Assembly (NCBI GenBank): GCA_021613335.1
Contig: JAJTWR010000070.1
Coordinates: 186,001-250,000, forward strand
DNA length: 64,000 nt
Reading direction: 5' to 3'
Source: Whitmania pigra
Lineage: Eukaryota; Annelida; Clitellata; Hirudinida; Haemopidae
A program made the translations under genes and the position numbers. Numbering within the stretch: the stretch's first letter is position 1; each line of letters starts with the position of its first letter. Of the stretch, positions 19,911 through 29,482 are shown piece after piece. The notes under the pieces were generated by a model. It worked only from the letters and a program-made list of their open reading frames with translations, did not search any database and was not told the DNA's origin.

Positions 19911-21110
19911 ATGCTGTATAAAAAAAATATTCTACTTGGCGTTTGCGGCAGTATTGCCGCATATAAATCGGCTATCTTGGTAAGAGCATTTATCAAAGCA
20001 GGCGCAAACGTTAAGGTTATCCTTACTAAAAATGCAAGCAATTTTATTACGCCTTTAACCTTAGCCACGCTTTCAAAAAACCCGGTTTATTCTCAATATT
20101 TCCAAGCTGAAACCGGTTTGTGGAGCAATCATGTTGAGCTTGGCTTATGGGCTGATTACATGGTGATAGCCCCGGCCAGCGCCAACACATTGGGTAAAAT
20201 GGCTAACGGAATTTGCGATAATCTGCTTATAGCAACTTACTTGTCGGCTAAATGCCCTGTTTATATTGCTCCGGCAATGGACTTTGATATGTGGAAACAC
20301 CAAAGTACAAAAGAAAACATCGCTCGTTTAAAAAATTTCGGGAATCTGTGTATTCCGCCTCAAAACGGCGAATTAGCCAGCGGATTACATGGCGAGGGCC
20401 GAATGGCCGAACCCGATGAAATTATATATTTTATAAAACAGCATCTCAAAAATTCATTGCCTCTTTTTGGAAAAAAAGCTTTGGTAACAGCCGGCCCAAC
20501 CTATCAGCAAATCGACCCTGCGCGCTTCATCGGCAATTATTCTTCCGGAAAAATGGGGTTTGCCATAGCCAATGAATTATACCGACTTGGCGCAGAGGTA
20601 ACCTTGATAAGCGGGCCAACAGCGCAAAAATCAATCAAAGGAGTTAAAATTATTGAGGTAATAAGCGCTGCCGAAATGTTAGAAACCTGCACCTCTGTTT
20701 TTGCCGAACAAGACATTACGGTAATGAGTGCTGCCGTGGCCGATTATACCCCTGTTAGGGCAGCCACCCAAAAAATAAAGAAAAAAAGCGATTCGCTTTC
20801 TATTAAATTAAAAAAAACAACCGATATTTTATCAACTTTAGGCGGCCAAAAAACCCCAAATCAATTACTCATTGGCTTTGCGCTTGAAACTCAAAACGAG
20901 TTTGAACACGCAAAAGAAAAGCTCATAAAAAAAAATCTGGATTTTATTGTGCTCAATTCTTTAAATGACAACGGAGCCGGCTTTAAAAGCGATACTAACA
21001 AAATTTCGATTATATACAAAAATTTGGACAAAAAATCGTTTCAAATAAAACCAAAAACAGAAGTTGCCATAGATATTTGCCATGAAATTGTTAATTTGCT
21101 TAAGAAATGA
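19911..21110 (+). CDS. coaBC: Bifunctional phosphopantothenoylcysteine decarboxylase / phosphopantothenate-cysteine ligase
   Basis: This protein does two steps of coenzyme A synthesis. The N-terminal flavoprotein decarboxylase domain (about 1-185) has GVCGSIAAYKS, the NHVELGLWADYMVIAPASAN region with the active-site His, and APAMDFDMW. The C-terminal ligase domain (about 190-400) has TAGPTYQQIDPARFIGNYSS, KMGFAIA and MSAAVADYTP. ATG 19911 is preferred over TTG 19908. The stop overlaps the next gene by 4 nt. Confidence 0.95.
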   Translation: MLYKKNILLGVCGSIAAYKSAILVRAFIKAGANVKVILTKNASNFITPLTLATLSKNPVYSQYFQAETGLWSNHVELGLWADYMVIAPASANTLGKMANGICDNLLIATYLSAKCPVYIAPAMDFDMWKHQSTKENIARLKNFGNLCIPPQNGELASGLHGEGRMAEPDEIIYFIKQHLKNSLPLFGKKALVTAGPTYQQIDPARFIGNYSSGKMGFAIANELYRLGAEVTLISGPTAQKSIKGVKIIEVISAAEMLETCTSVFAEQDITVMSAAVADYTPVRAATQKIKKKSDSLSIKLKKTTDILSTLGGQKTPNQLLIGFALETQNEFEHAKEKLIKKNLDFIVLNSLNDNGAGFKSDTNKISIIYKNLDKKSFQIKPKTEVAIDICHEIVNLLKK

Positions 21111-22003
21111 AAAAACTTCTTTTGGTTTGCTGTTTGTTATTTGTGGCGATGTTTGTTATCGGGCAAGAATTAAATTGTAGGGTACATGTTTTGGCCCCAA
21201 CCATCAACAACGTCAACAAACGCAGCCTTGAAAATTTACAAAATGTCATCAGAGACTTTTTGAATAATACCAAATGGACTTCTGAAACCTACTTGCCTCA
21301 AGAACGAATCAGGTGTAATTTAGTTCTCACCATAATCAACTATGATGGCGGCAGTTCTTATACCGCAGAAGCCCAAATCCAATCCGGCAGACCTGTATTC
21401 GGCACCTCTTACAGCAGCACCTTGCTAAACATGAAAGATAAAGATTTTGAATTTGGCTATTCAGACGGTCAATCTTTAGACTTTTCAGAACAAAACTTTA
21501 TTAGCAACCTAAGTTCTTTACTGGGTTATTATGCCTATACCATTATTGGTTTAGATAAAGATAGTTTTAGCAAACTTGGCGGCGCTCCTTATTATGTTAA
21601 AGCGCAAAATGTGCTTAATGTAGCCCAAGCAAATGGCGGAAAAGGCTGGAAAGCAATAGATGGCTTAAAAAACAGATACTGGCTAAATGAAAATCTTTTA
21701 AATAACGGGTTTAAAGAACTTCGTACATTTATTTACAACTACCATTTAAATGGGCTTGACAGAATGCAAAGCGATAAAAGCATCGGTTTAAAAACTATCC
21801 TAAAATTTTTAGACGATTTGCAACAAATGAATAAACAAAAGCTGGGTTCTATCTTCCCAAATATGTATTTCACCAATAAAACGGAAGAAATTACAAATAT
21901 TTTCGCTTTGGCCGATATACAAGACAGAATTAAAGCATATAATTATTTAATTACAATAGATCCGGGCAACATAGGCAAATACGAAGTTCTAAGAAAAAAA
22001 TAA
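21107..22003 (+). CDS. DUF4835 family exported protein (called PorD in some annotations)
   Basis: A 298-residue secreted protein with signal peptide (cleavage near VIGQ). The segment QELNCRVHVLAPTINN at the mature N-terminus and RPVFGTSYSSTLLNMKDKDF in the middle are diagnostic of DUF4835. The gene normally follows coaBC in Bacteroidota; some databases attach the family to type IX secretion under the name PorD, which I cannot verify here. It overlaps coaBC by 4 nt. In many Bacteroidota recN follows; here a MITE-like element and a GlcNAc kinase follow instead. Confidence 0.85.
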   Translation: MKKLLLVCCLLFVAMFVIGQELNCRVHVLAPTINNVNKRSLENLQNVIRDFLNNTKWTSETYLPQERIRCNLVLTIINYDGGSSYTAEAQIQSGRPVFGTSYSSTLLNMKDKDFEFGYSDGQSLDFSEQNFISNLSSLLGYYAYTIIGLDKDSFSKLGGAPYYVKAQNVLNVAQANGGKGWKAIDGLKNRYWLNENLLNNGFKELRTFIYNYHLNGLDRMQSDKSIGLKTILKFLDDLQQMNKQKLGSIFPNMYFTNKTEEITNIFALADIQDRIKAYNYLITIDPGNIGKYEVLRKK

Positions 22004-22015
22004 GGGTCAGGCTAA

Positions 22016-22253
22016 GAAACGGTTTAAAAATTTTTCAAAATCATTTTATGGAGGTTAGATATAGCATAGCTTGAAAAGATTTTAATAAAAATTCGAAATC
22101 TTTGCTTGGTCTTCTGAAGTTTTCCGGTCATGGGAAGATCCTTTTTGGCATCGTACTTCGCTGAAAGCCCGTTTTCAGACGCTTTTTATTCAATAATTTG
22201 TACGATGTAAAAGTTGTGTTGGTAAAAATTTGGCAATTTCTAAATACCGTTTA
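22016..22253. mobile_element. MITE-like element, copy B with IS5-type transposase relic
   Basis: The left end GAAACGGTTTAA starts 12 bp after the previous stop codon; the right end is poorly conserved (TAAATACCGTTTA near 22241-22253). On the minus strand it reads ENFRRPSKDFEFLL followed by SFQAMLYLTSIK, which closely resembles the conserved C-terminal RRLSKDFE segment of IS5-type transposases, interrupted by stops. It fills most of the 358-bp spacer at 22004-22361. It is a dead fragment, not a working element. Confidence 0.6.
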
Positions 22254-22361
22254 TATATTTACAAAAAATAATAAACTAAATTTTAATTTTTAATTTCAAC
22301 AAAAGCCCTATATATTGCTTTAATTTTATTTAATTAACTTAATAAATTACCATATCAAAAA

Positions 22362-23222
22362 ATGATACTTATTGCAGATGGCGGTTCAACTAAAACCAAT
22401 TGGTGTTTGCTAAATAAAGCAGGCCGAAAAATTTATTTCAACACTGAGGGTTACAATCCTTATTTCGTAACCAGCGAATACATTAGAGATTCATTAAAGA
22501 ATAACCTTCCTGACCACCTAGAAATTGATAAAATTTTAGAAGTTTATTATTATGGAGCGGGTTGTTCTACCCAAGCCAATAATAATACGGTAACAATTGG
22601 AATGCAACAGGTTTTTACAACAGCGATGGTTTTTGTGAACCATGATTTACTGGCTGCTTGCAGAGCATTATTGGGCGATGAAGCCGGTTTTGCAGCCATT
22701 TTAGGAACCGGCACTAATACCTGTTTATACGATGGCTCAAAAATTACTTTAAATATTGATTCTTTAGGATATTTTTTAGGCGACGAGGGCAGCGGAGCCT
22801 ACATTGGCAAACGCATTTTATCCAATTACATGAGGGGTTTTATGCCCCAAAAATTACTTAAAATTTTCTATGAGACTTACGGCTTAACAAACGACGATAT
22901 TTTTGACCATATTTATAACAAGCCTTTGCCAAATCGTTTTTGCGCCGGTTTTTGCAAATTTATTTACGATCATAAAGAGGAATATGGAGATTATACGCAA
23001 AGTGTGGTAGATTACGCTTTTACCGCCTTTTTTGAAAATTTGGTAACTCACTATCCTGATTATAAAAAATACCGCTTAAACTGTATTGGTTCGGTTGGTT
23101 ATAGTTTCAGAGATCGCTTAAGCTATATTTCTGACCAATACGAGATGGGGGTTGGTAAAATCATCCGTTCTCCAATAGACGATTTGGTAGAATATCATAT
23201 CAGCAAAAGAAAAAGGAAATAA
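22362..23222 (+). CDS. N-acetylglucosamine kinase-like ATPase (BadF/BadG family)
   Basis: A 286-residue ASKHA-fold sugar kinase, closest to N-acetylglucosamine kinase, that would make GlcNAc-6-phosphate from scavenged amino sugar. The phosphate-1 motif ADGGSTKTNW (D6) is intact, and AILGTGTNTCLYDG (phosphate-2), GYFLGDEGSGAYIG and the adenosine-binding NCIGSVGYSF are all present. It stands in a sugar-metabolism region together with pfkA, gapA and a degenerate paralogue at 25121-25960. Confidence 0.85.
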   Translation: MILIADGGSTKTNWCLLNKAGRKIYFNTEGYNPYFVTSEYIRDSLKNNLPDHLEIDKILEVYYYGAGCSTQANNNTVTIGMQQVFTTAMVFVNHDLLAACRALLGDEAGFAAILGTGTNTCLYDGSKITLNIDSLGYFLGDEGSGAYIGKRILSNYMRGFMPQKLLKIFYETYGLTNDDIFDHIYNKPLPNRFCAGFCKFIYDHKEEYGDYTQSVVDYAFTAFFENLVTHYPDYKKYRLNCIGSVGYSFRDRLSYISDQYEMGVGKIIRSPIDDLVEYHISKRKRK

Positions 23223-23314
23223 AATTACGTTATCTTAAAATATTGCAATGTGAGATTTTTTTTTCGACCCAATATACCAAAAGGTATTTTTAGCCTTTCA
23301 ATACTTTTTTATTT

Positions 23315-24004
23315 TCAGAAAGATATTTCTTTGCGATAAAGTTTTAAATATTTACGTTTATCAAAACGATAGAGCGCTGCCGCTCTAAATGATACTCCTT
23401 TTTGTTTTTCGTCGAGTTCTTTTAAAACCTGAAAGCTTAATATTTTTTTTCTGAAGTTACGCTTGTCTAATTTTTTATCTAAAATGGCTTCATAAACATT
23501 TTGAACTTGGGTTAAAGTAAATTTTTCCGGTAATAGTTCAAAAGCCAATGGCAGATATTTAATTCTGCTTTTTACCTTTTCGAGTCCTTTTTCAAATATC
23601 TTTTTATGATCAAAACCCAGTTGGGGAAGCTCTTTTACATTAATCCATTGTACTTTTTTGGCATAGTTGGTTAAAGGTTTCAGCATTTTATTATCCCCAA
23701 GCCTAATCATGGCGTAATAAGCTACCGTAACTACCCTCCCCCGGGGATGCCTGTTTACATCGCCAAAGGTATGATATTGTTCAATATAAATATCGTTTAA
23801 ACCGGTTAATTCATGTAATATTCTAGAAGCCGATTCGTCAATACTTTCATTGGCCTTTACTAGGTTTCCCGGTAAAGCCCACCAATCTTTAAAAGGCTCT
23901 TTATTGCGTTCCATTAACAATATTTTAAGATCTACGCCATCAAAACCGAAAAGCAAACAATCAATAGATACGGCAAAATTAAAAACAGGAGTCAATTTTT
24001 TCAA
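23315..24004 (-). CDS. NrtR-type transcriptional regulator: NUDIX effector domain plus winged helix
   Basis: A 229-residue fusion. The N-terminal NUDIX-like domain (about 8-145) has LPGNLVKANESIDESASRIL in place of the catalytic Nudix box: the box residues are partly replaced, as usual for NrtR-family sensors that bind rather than hydrolyse a nucleotide or sugar derivative. The C-terminal winged helix (about 155-229) has FTLTQVQNVYEAIL and KRNFRKKILSFQVLKEL. Bacteroidota members of this group (for example AraR of Bacteroides) control sugar catabolism. It is divergent from pfkA, so pfkA and the adjoining kinase/gapA genes are natural candidate targets; that is inference. Confidence 0.88.
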   Translation of the reverse strand: MKKLTPVFNFAVSIDCLLFGFDGVDLKILLMERNKEPFKDWWALPGNLVKANESIDESASRILHELTGLNDIYIEQYHTFGDVNRHPRGRVVTVAYYAMIRLGDNKMLKPLTNYAKKVQWINVKELPQLGFDHKKIFEKGLEKVKSRIKYLPLAFELLPEKFTLTQVQNVYEAILDKKLDKRNFRKKILSFQVLKELDEKQKGVSFRAAALYRFDKRKYLKLYRKEISF

Positions 24005-24122
24005 TTTTTTTAAACGACGTTAAAATTTGCGCCAATTTACATCTCTTATAAAGCTTTTGTATAAAAAAAAACGAAAAAAATTACTTGGTGTAATAACTAC
24101 GCCCTATATTCGTAATTTTATA

Positions 24123-25109
24123 ATGAAATCGAATATTAAAAACATAGCGGTACTTACCTCAGGCGGCGATGCTCCAGGTATGAACGCATGTATCAGAGCT
24201 GTTGTACGTACTTCAATATATCATGGTTTAAATGTATACGGCATTATGCAAGGCTATCAAGGACTGATAACTAACAATATCATTCCGATGGATGCCCGAT
24301 CGGTAAGTAATATCATACACATGGGAGGCACTATTCTTAAAACAGCAAGATGTTTAGAGTTTAAAGAAGAGGCGGGAATGGAAATTGCTTACCAAAATTT
24401 TAAAGCTAAAGAAATTGACGCTTTAGTGGCCATTGGCGGCAATGGCACTTTTACAGGGGCAAAAATATTCGGTGAAAAATATGGTATCAGGGTTATGGGC
24501 ATTCCGGGAACAATTGATAACGATTTATATGGGTCAGACTTTACTTTGGGTTACGATACTGCAATTAATACCGTTATTGAGGCAATTGACAAAATAAGAG
24601 ATACTGCCGATTCTCATGACAGGCTGTTTTTTATCGAAGTAATGGGTCGTGATTCGGGATGTATTGCTTTGCGTAGCGCCATAGCCAGCGGAGCAGAAGC
24701 CGTGTTATTACCCGAAAAAGAAACTTCGCTTAAAGAGTTGATTACAAAACTTAAACAAGGCGCCTCTACCAAAAAATCTTCAAGTATTGTAATTGTAGCA
24801 GAGGGCAATAAGTACGGCGGAGCTTATGATATTGCCCATGGGGTGAAAAAGAAATTTTCTCATTACGACACCAAAGTAACTATTTTAGGCCATTTACAAC
24901 GTGGCGGAAGCCCAAGCGGTTTCGACAGGATTTTGGGAAGTCGAATGGGTTATGCGGCAGTTATCGCCCTGCTGAAAGGGGAAACATCGCATATGGTAGG
25001 TTTAAGAGGCAATGAGATTGTTACTACCTCGCTTAATGAGGCCTTAAATATCCATAATTATAAATTAGAAACCGATTTACTGGAGATGACTCGCATTTTG
25101 TCTATTTAA
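24123..25109 (+). CDS. pfkA: 6-phosphofructokinase
   Basis: ATP-dependent phosphofructokinase of glycolysis, about 328 residues. Motifs: VLTSGGDAPGMNACIRAVVR at the N-terminus, GTIDNDLYGSDFTLGYDTA with the catalytic Asp, MGRDSGCIAL, and ILGHLQRGGSPSGFDR. The ATP/Mg region reads IGGNGTFTG where E. coli PfkA has GGDGS, an Asp-to-Asn difference. ATG 24123 is chosen because the family begins just before this Leu-Thr-Ser-Gly-Gly segment; the upstream 32 codons are unlike PFK. A degenerate kinase starts 11 bp downstream and gapA follows, so the three are probably one operon. Confidence 0.94.
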   Translation: MKSNIKNIAVLTSGGDAPGMNACIRAVVRTSIYHGLNVYGIMQGYQGLITNNIIPMDARSVSNIIHMGGTILKTARCLEFKEEAGMEIAYQNFKAKEIDALVAIGGNGTFTGAKIFGEKYGIRVMGIPGTIDNDLYGSDFTLGYDTAINTVIEAIDKIRDTADSHDRLFFIEVMGRDSGCIALRSAIASGAEAVLLPEKETSLKELITKLKQGASTKKSSSIVIVAEGNKYGGAYDIAHGVKKKFSHYDTKVTILGHLQRGGSPSGFDRILGSRMGYAAVIALLKGETSHMVGLRGNEIVTTSLNEALNIHNYKLETDLLEMTRILSI

Positions 25110-25120
25110 AATTCAAATAA

Positions 25121-25960
25121 ATGGTTGCGGTAGTATATAGCGGATCTAAAAATTCCTTTTGGAGATTATCAGACCAAGGCATAATGATAGCCGGGTGCGA
25201 TATTCCAAGCCTTAACCCTAATTTTAACGACCAAAAACACATTCTTTTTCTGCTAAATAAAACAAACAGCTTAATTAACCACGCAGAAAGCATCAAAAAA
25301 ATATACGCATTTGTGGCCGGGGCAACCACCAAAATTAAACAAAACGAATTGAAAGAATCTTTGGAAAAGTTTTTCACCAAAAGTCGCGTAAAAGTTAAGG
25401 ATGATTTAACCGGAGCCGCTATTGCCGCTTGCCAAACCCGTTCGGGCATTGTGGGCATTTTAGGCAGCGTGGCTAATTGCGCTTTTTTTAACGGTAAAAA
25501 AATCAAAAAAAATAATTATGGGCTTGGTTACATTTTGGGCGATGAAGGCTCTGCTACTCATTTGGGAAAACTTTTGCTCAAAAATTATCTGGAGCTTAAA
25601 ATGCCGGCAGATTTACGTAAAAAAATTTATGATAAATATGGTATCGAAAGGTCGCAGGCGCTGGAAAAAATTTATCGTAAGCGAAATGTGCAAGCTTATT
25701 TAAGCTCTTTTATGGATTTTATTGTAGAAAATAAATCTAATCCATATATTAAACAACTCATAGATTTTTCTTTTGAAAAATATTTTGTTAATTTTCTGCT
25801 GCCAACCGTTCAAAAACATCCGGGTCAGCCCGTACACTTTGTTGGAAGCGTTGCAGGAAGTCTTCAGGAAAATTTACATGAACAGGCAAACAAACATCAT
25901 ATTACCATAGCATCAATTATCAAAGAACCAATTTATAATTTATTAAATTTTTATTCATAA
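25121..25960 (+). CDS. Degenerate paralogue of the BadF/BadG N-acetylglucosamine kinase family
   Basis: A 279-residue homologue of the kinase at 22362-23222 with the same fold landmarks (NNYGLGYILGDEGSATHLGK, HFVGSVAGSLQENL). Its nucleotide-binding signatures are altered: the phosphate-1 motif ADGGSTKT is VYSGSKNS, with the family Asp6 replaced by Tyr, and the phosphate-2 motif LGTGTNTCLY is LGSVANCAFF. These changes would be expected to weaken or abolish ATP binding. It is packed between pfkA (11 bp) and gapA (9 bp), suggesting it is retained as a glycolysis-linked sensor or pseudo-kinase. Alternatively it may be a divergent but active kinase. Confidence 0.75.
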   Translation: MVAVVYSGSKNSFWRLSDQGIMIAGCDIPSLNPNFNDQKHILFLLNKTNSLINHAESIKKIYAFVAGATTKIKQNELKESLEKFFTKSRVKVKDDLTGAAIAACQTRSGIVGILGSVANCAFFNGKKIKKNNYGLGYILGDEGSATHLGKLLLKNYLELKMPADLRKKIYDKYGIERSQALEKIYRKRNVQAYLSSFMDFIVENKSNPYIKQLIDFSFEKYFVNFLLPTVQKHPGQPVHFVGSVAGSLQENLHEQANKHHITIASIIKEPIYNLLNFYS

Positions 25961-26971
<1,011 letters not shown>

Positions 26972-27103
26972 CATTCGACATTTTACCTCGATATTAAAAA
27001 CAGCCTTATGACTGCTTTTTTATTTTTTTGACGAAATTTGACCTTAAAGAAATTCATCAAGAAAGCAATGTTTGTCATTTTATTTTCATTTTATGAAAAT
27101 AAC

Positions 27104-27137
27104 CATAATGTAAAGTTTACATAAACTTTACATTATG
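27104..27137. promoter_or_regulatory. 34-bp perfect palindrome, candidate operator
   Basis: Two 16-bp arms, CATAATGTAAAGTTTA and TAAACTTTACATTATG, flank a 2-bp centre (CA). The palindrome lies just upstream of, and reaches into, the -33 region of the promoter whose -7 box is at 27149-27156. A second small hairpin (ATTTTCAT / ATGAAAAT, 27082-27100) precedes it. The size and position fit binding of a dimeric repressor or activator, identity unknown. Confidence 0.6.
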
Positions 27138-27156
27138 AAATTTTTTTATAAATTTG
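27125..27156 (+). promoter_or_regulatory. Promoter of candidate small RNA
   Basis: TAAATTTG at 27149-27156 is a good -7 box. The -33 position falls in the right arm of the palindrome (TTTA near 27127-27130) and departs from TTTG, which would fit a regulated promoter. No conventional ATG gene follows on this strand. Confidence 0.5.
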
Positions 27157-27161
27157 TACCA

Positions 27162-27300
27162 ACATTCGGTGAATGTTGAAAGTTTAATTAAAAAGGTAAA
27201 TAAAAGTTCTTTAAAAGAAATAAAAAGACAACCCGTTCATACAGGTTTATATTTGGTTAGAGAAAGAGGTAGGTCTGGATGGAATGCCTCTTTTCTTTTA
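27162..27300 (+). ncRNA. Candidate regulated small RNA (about 140 nt)
   Basis: The interval starts shortly after a TAAATTTG box, opens with a hairpin (AACATTC-GGT-GAATGTT, 27161-27177) and closes with a stem (AAAGAGG 27263-27269 with CCTCTTT 27287-27293) followed by a T-rich tract. This is the outline of a free-standing transcript between gapA and the convergent glgB gene. A weak reading frame without ATG (TTG 27154 or GTG 27169 to 27384) crosses the region and runs past the terminator; it shows no family resemblance. A small regulatory RNA for central carbon metabolism is inference from position. Confidence 0.45.
27263..27299 (+). terminator. Intrinsic terminator of the candidate small RNA
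   Basis: A 7-bp stem, AAAGAGG with CCTCTTT, with a 17-nt loop is followed by TCTTTT. The stem can extend with one bulge. Confidence 0.5.
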
Positions 27301-27412
27301 AGGTTTTGTTGGTTTAATCTGGATAAAAATCGTAAAAATCGTATTTGTAATTATCTTTTAGATAGTTTAATTTTTTTTCGGTAATCTGAAAGTTTTTTCG
27401 GTTAAGATGGAT

Positions 27413-29338
27413 TTATTCGCTTTGCTTAAAAATACAAATAGCCAAAGGCGGCAGTTGGATAAGCATAGATTCAGTTCGATATTGGTAAAACAAGGTTTCT
27501 GTTTTTAAAACTTGTTCATTTAATTTTCCTGACCCATAAAAATATTCGGAGTCGCTGTTAAATATTTCTTTCCAAACGCCTTTAATGGGCATGCCTATCC
27601 GGTAATTTTCCCTGAACATAGGCGTAAGATTAAGCGCCACTACTAAAGTGTCTTTTGTTTTTTCGCCTTTACGAATATACACATAAACCGATTCTTCGAC
27701 ATTATCAGCATCGATCCACTCAAATCCTTGATAGCAGAAACTGAAATGATATAAGGCCGGTTCTGTTTTATAAAGGCGGTTTAATGCCTTAACATAGCGT
27801 TGCATGCCAATATGTGGAGGATATTTTAATAAATCCCAATTTAAGCTTTCATTAAAATTCCATTCGGTAGTTTGTGCAAATTCGTTGCCCATAAACAGCA
27901 ATTTGGTACCCGGATGGGTAAACATATAGCCATAAAGGGCCCTAAGATTGGCATATTTTTGCCATTCATTGCCTGGCATTTTATAAATCATGGGAGATTT
28001 GCCATGAACTACCTCGTCATGAGAAAACGGCAGCATAAAGTTTTCGCTGAAGGCGTAAGTAATACTAAATGTTAGTTGATGATGATGGTGTTTTCTGTGA
28101 ATAGGGTCGTTTTTAAAATACCTCAGGGTATCATTCATCCAGCCCATCATCCATTTCATGCCAAAACCAAGCCCGCCTTGATAAACCGGGCGGGTTACCC
28201 CGTCGAACGAACTGCTTTCCTCCGCAATAGTTTGCACTCCTTGAAACGATCCGTAAACGGCTTCGTTCAAATCTTTCAAAAAAGTAATGGCTCCTAAGTT
28301 GTGCGTACCGCCATATTCATTGGTTCCGCTTTCTTGCGGCGTTCTGGAAAAATCAAAATATAACATCGAAGCAACCGCATCTACTCTTAAACCGTCTGCA
28401 TGATATTTATCAAGCCAAAACATGGCATTGCTAATAAGGAAAGAGCGTACCTCGTTACGATCGTAATTAAAAATATAAGATTTCCAATCAGGGTGAAAGC
28501 CCTTGCGCATATCGGCGTGTTCATACAAATGAGTGCCGTCAAATTTATAAAGACCGTTTGCATCGCCCGGAAAATGCGAAGGCACCCAATCTAATATCAC
28601 CGCAATATTTGCCCTGTGGAGTTCTTCAATCAAAAACATTAAATCCTGCGGACTGCCATGAAGAGAACTTGCTCCATAATATCCCACCACCTGATAACCC
28701 CATGACGGATAATACGGATATTCCATAACAGGAAGCAATTCTACATGCGTAAATTCCATTTCTAACACATAAGGTACCAATGCTTTTGCTATTTCTTGAT
28801 AGCTTAGCAAACGTTCCGGATCATGTGGATCGCGTTGCCAGGAACCCAAATGTACTTCATATACCGACATGGGCTGATTTAGCGCATTAAGTTTTAGTCT
28901 TTTATCCAGCCAAATTTTATCTTTCCAATCATATGCTACATCCCAAACAATGGATGCTTTGGCCGGCGGCCGCTCCCAAAAGAAAGCAAACGGATCTCCC
29001 GCTTCAATATCCCTGCCGTCAAAGCCTTTGATAAAATACTTGTATACTTCGCCTTTGCCGATGCGAGGAATAAAGCCTTCCCAAATACCCGAGCTATCCC
29101 ATCTTTTATAAAGCTTATGTTCTCCGGGTTTCCACGAATTAAAATTGCCAATTACCGATACTTGTTGTGCATTTGGGGCCCAAACGGCAAAAAGAACGCC
29201 TAATTTGTTATCTAAAGTAAGGGTATGCGCTCCTAATTTCTCATACAATCGAAAATGTTTTCCAGATTGGAAAAGAGAAATATCAAAATCGGTTAACAAA
29301 CTGTATATCCAAACATTTTGAGGTTGATTAATAGCCAT
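27413..29338 (-). CDS. glgB: 1,4-alpha-glucan branching enzyme
   Basis: A 641-residue GH13 glycogen branching enzyme that transfers short glucan chains to alpha-1,6 branch points. An N-terminal CBM48 domain (about 30-130, VLFAVWAPNAQQVSVIGNFN) precedes the catalytic barrel. The nucleophile is D320 in DGLRVDAVAS and the acid/base is E373 in IAEESSSF; SHDEVVHGK holds the transition-state Asp. Downstream on the strand there is no other glg gene. Together with the GH31 glucosidase it indicates storage-glucan metabolism. Confidence 0.95.
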   Translation of the reverse strand: MAINQPQNVWIYSLLTDFDISLFQSGKHFRLYEKLGAHTLTLDNKLGVLFAVWAPNAQQVSVIGNFNSWKPGEHKLYKRWDSSGIWEGFIPRIGKGEVYKYFIKGFDGRDIEAGDPFAFFWERPPAKASIVWDVAYDWKDKIWLDKRLKLNALNQPMSVYEVHLGSWQRDPHDPERLLSYQEIAKALVPYVLEMEFTHVELLPVMEYPYYPSWGYQVVGYYGASSLHGSPQDLMFLIEELHRANIAVILDWVPSHFPGDANGLYKFDGTHLYEHADMRKGFHPDWKSYIFNYDRNEVRSFLISNAMFWLDKYHADGLRVDAVASMLYFDFSRTPQESGTNEYGGTHNLGAITFLKDLNEAVYGSFQGVQTIAEESSSFDGVTRPVYQGGLGFGMKWMMGWMNDTLRYFKNDPIHRKHHHHQLTFSITYAFSENFMLPFSHDEVVHGKSPMIYKMPGNEWQKYANLRALYGYMFTHPGTKLLFMGNEFAQTTEWNFNESLNWDLLKYPPHIGMQRYVKALNRLYKTEPALYHFSFCYQGFEWIDADNVEESVYVYIRKGEKTKDTLVVALNLTPMFRENYRIGMPIKGVWKEIFNSDSEYFYGSGKLNEQVLKTETLFYQYRTESMLIQLPPLAICIFKQSE

Positions 29339-29482
29339 ATTAATTTGCTTTTTGGTCTTGGCAATTTTTTTAATGCGATTATAAGAGGGTATTTACGAGC
29401 TGGTTTGTCGATTCAAAAATCAATACAGAAAATTAACAAAAGTATGCTAGATTTTCATGGGTTTGCCAAAAATAAAAAGCAA

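Noticed and set aside
27154..27384. 76-codon ORF over the candidate small RNA
   Set aside because: It opens on TTG inside the -7 box, lacks ATG, passes through a terminator-like hairpin and matches no family. A GTG start at 27169 remains a weak alternative.
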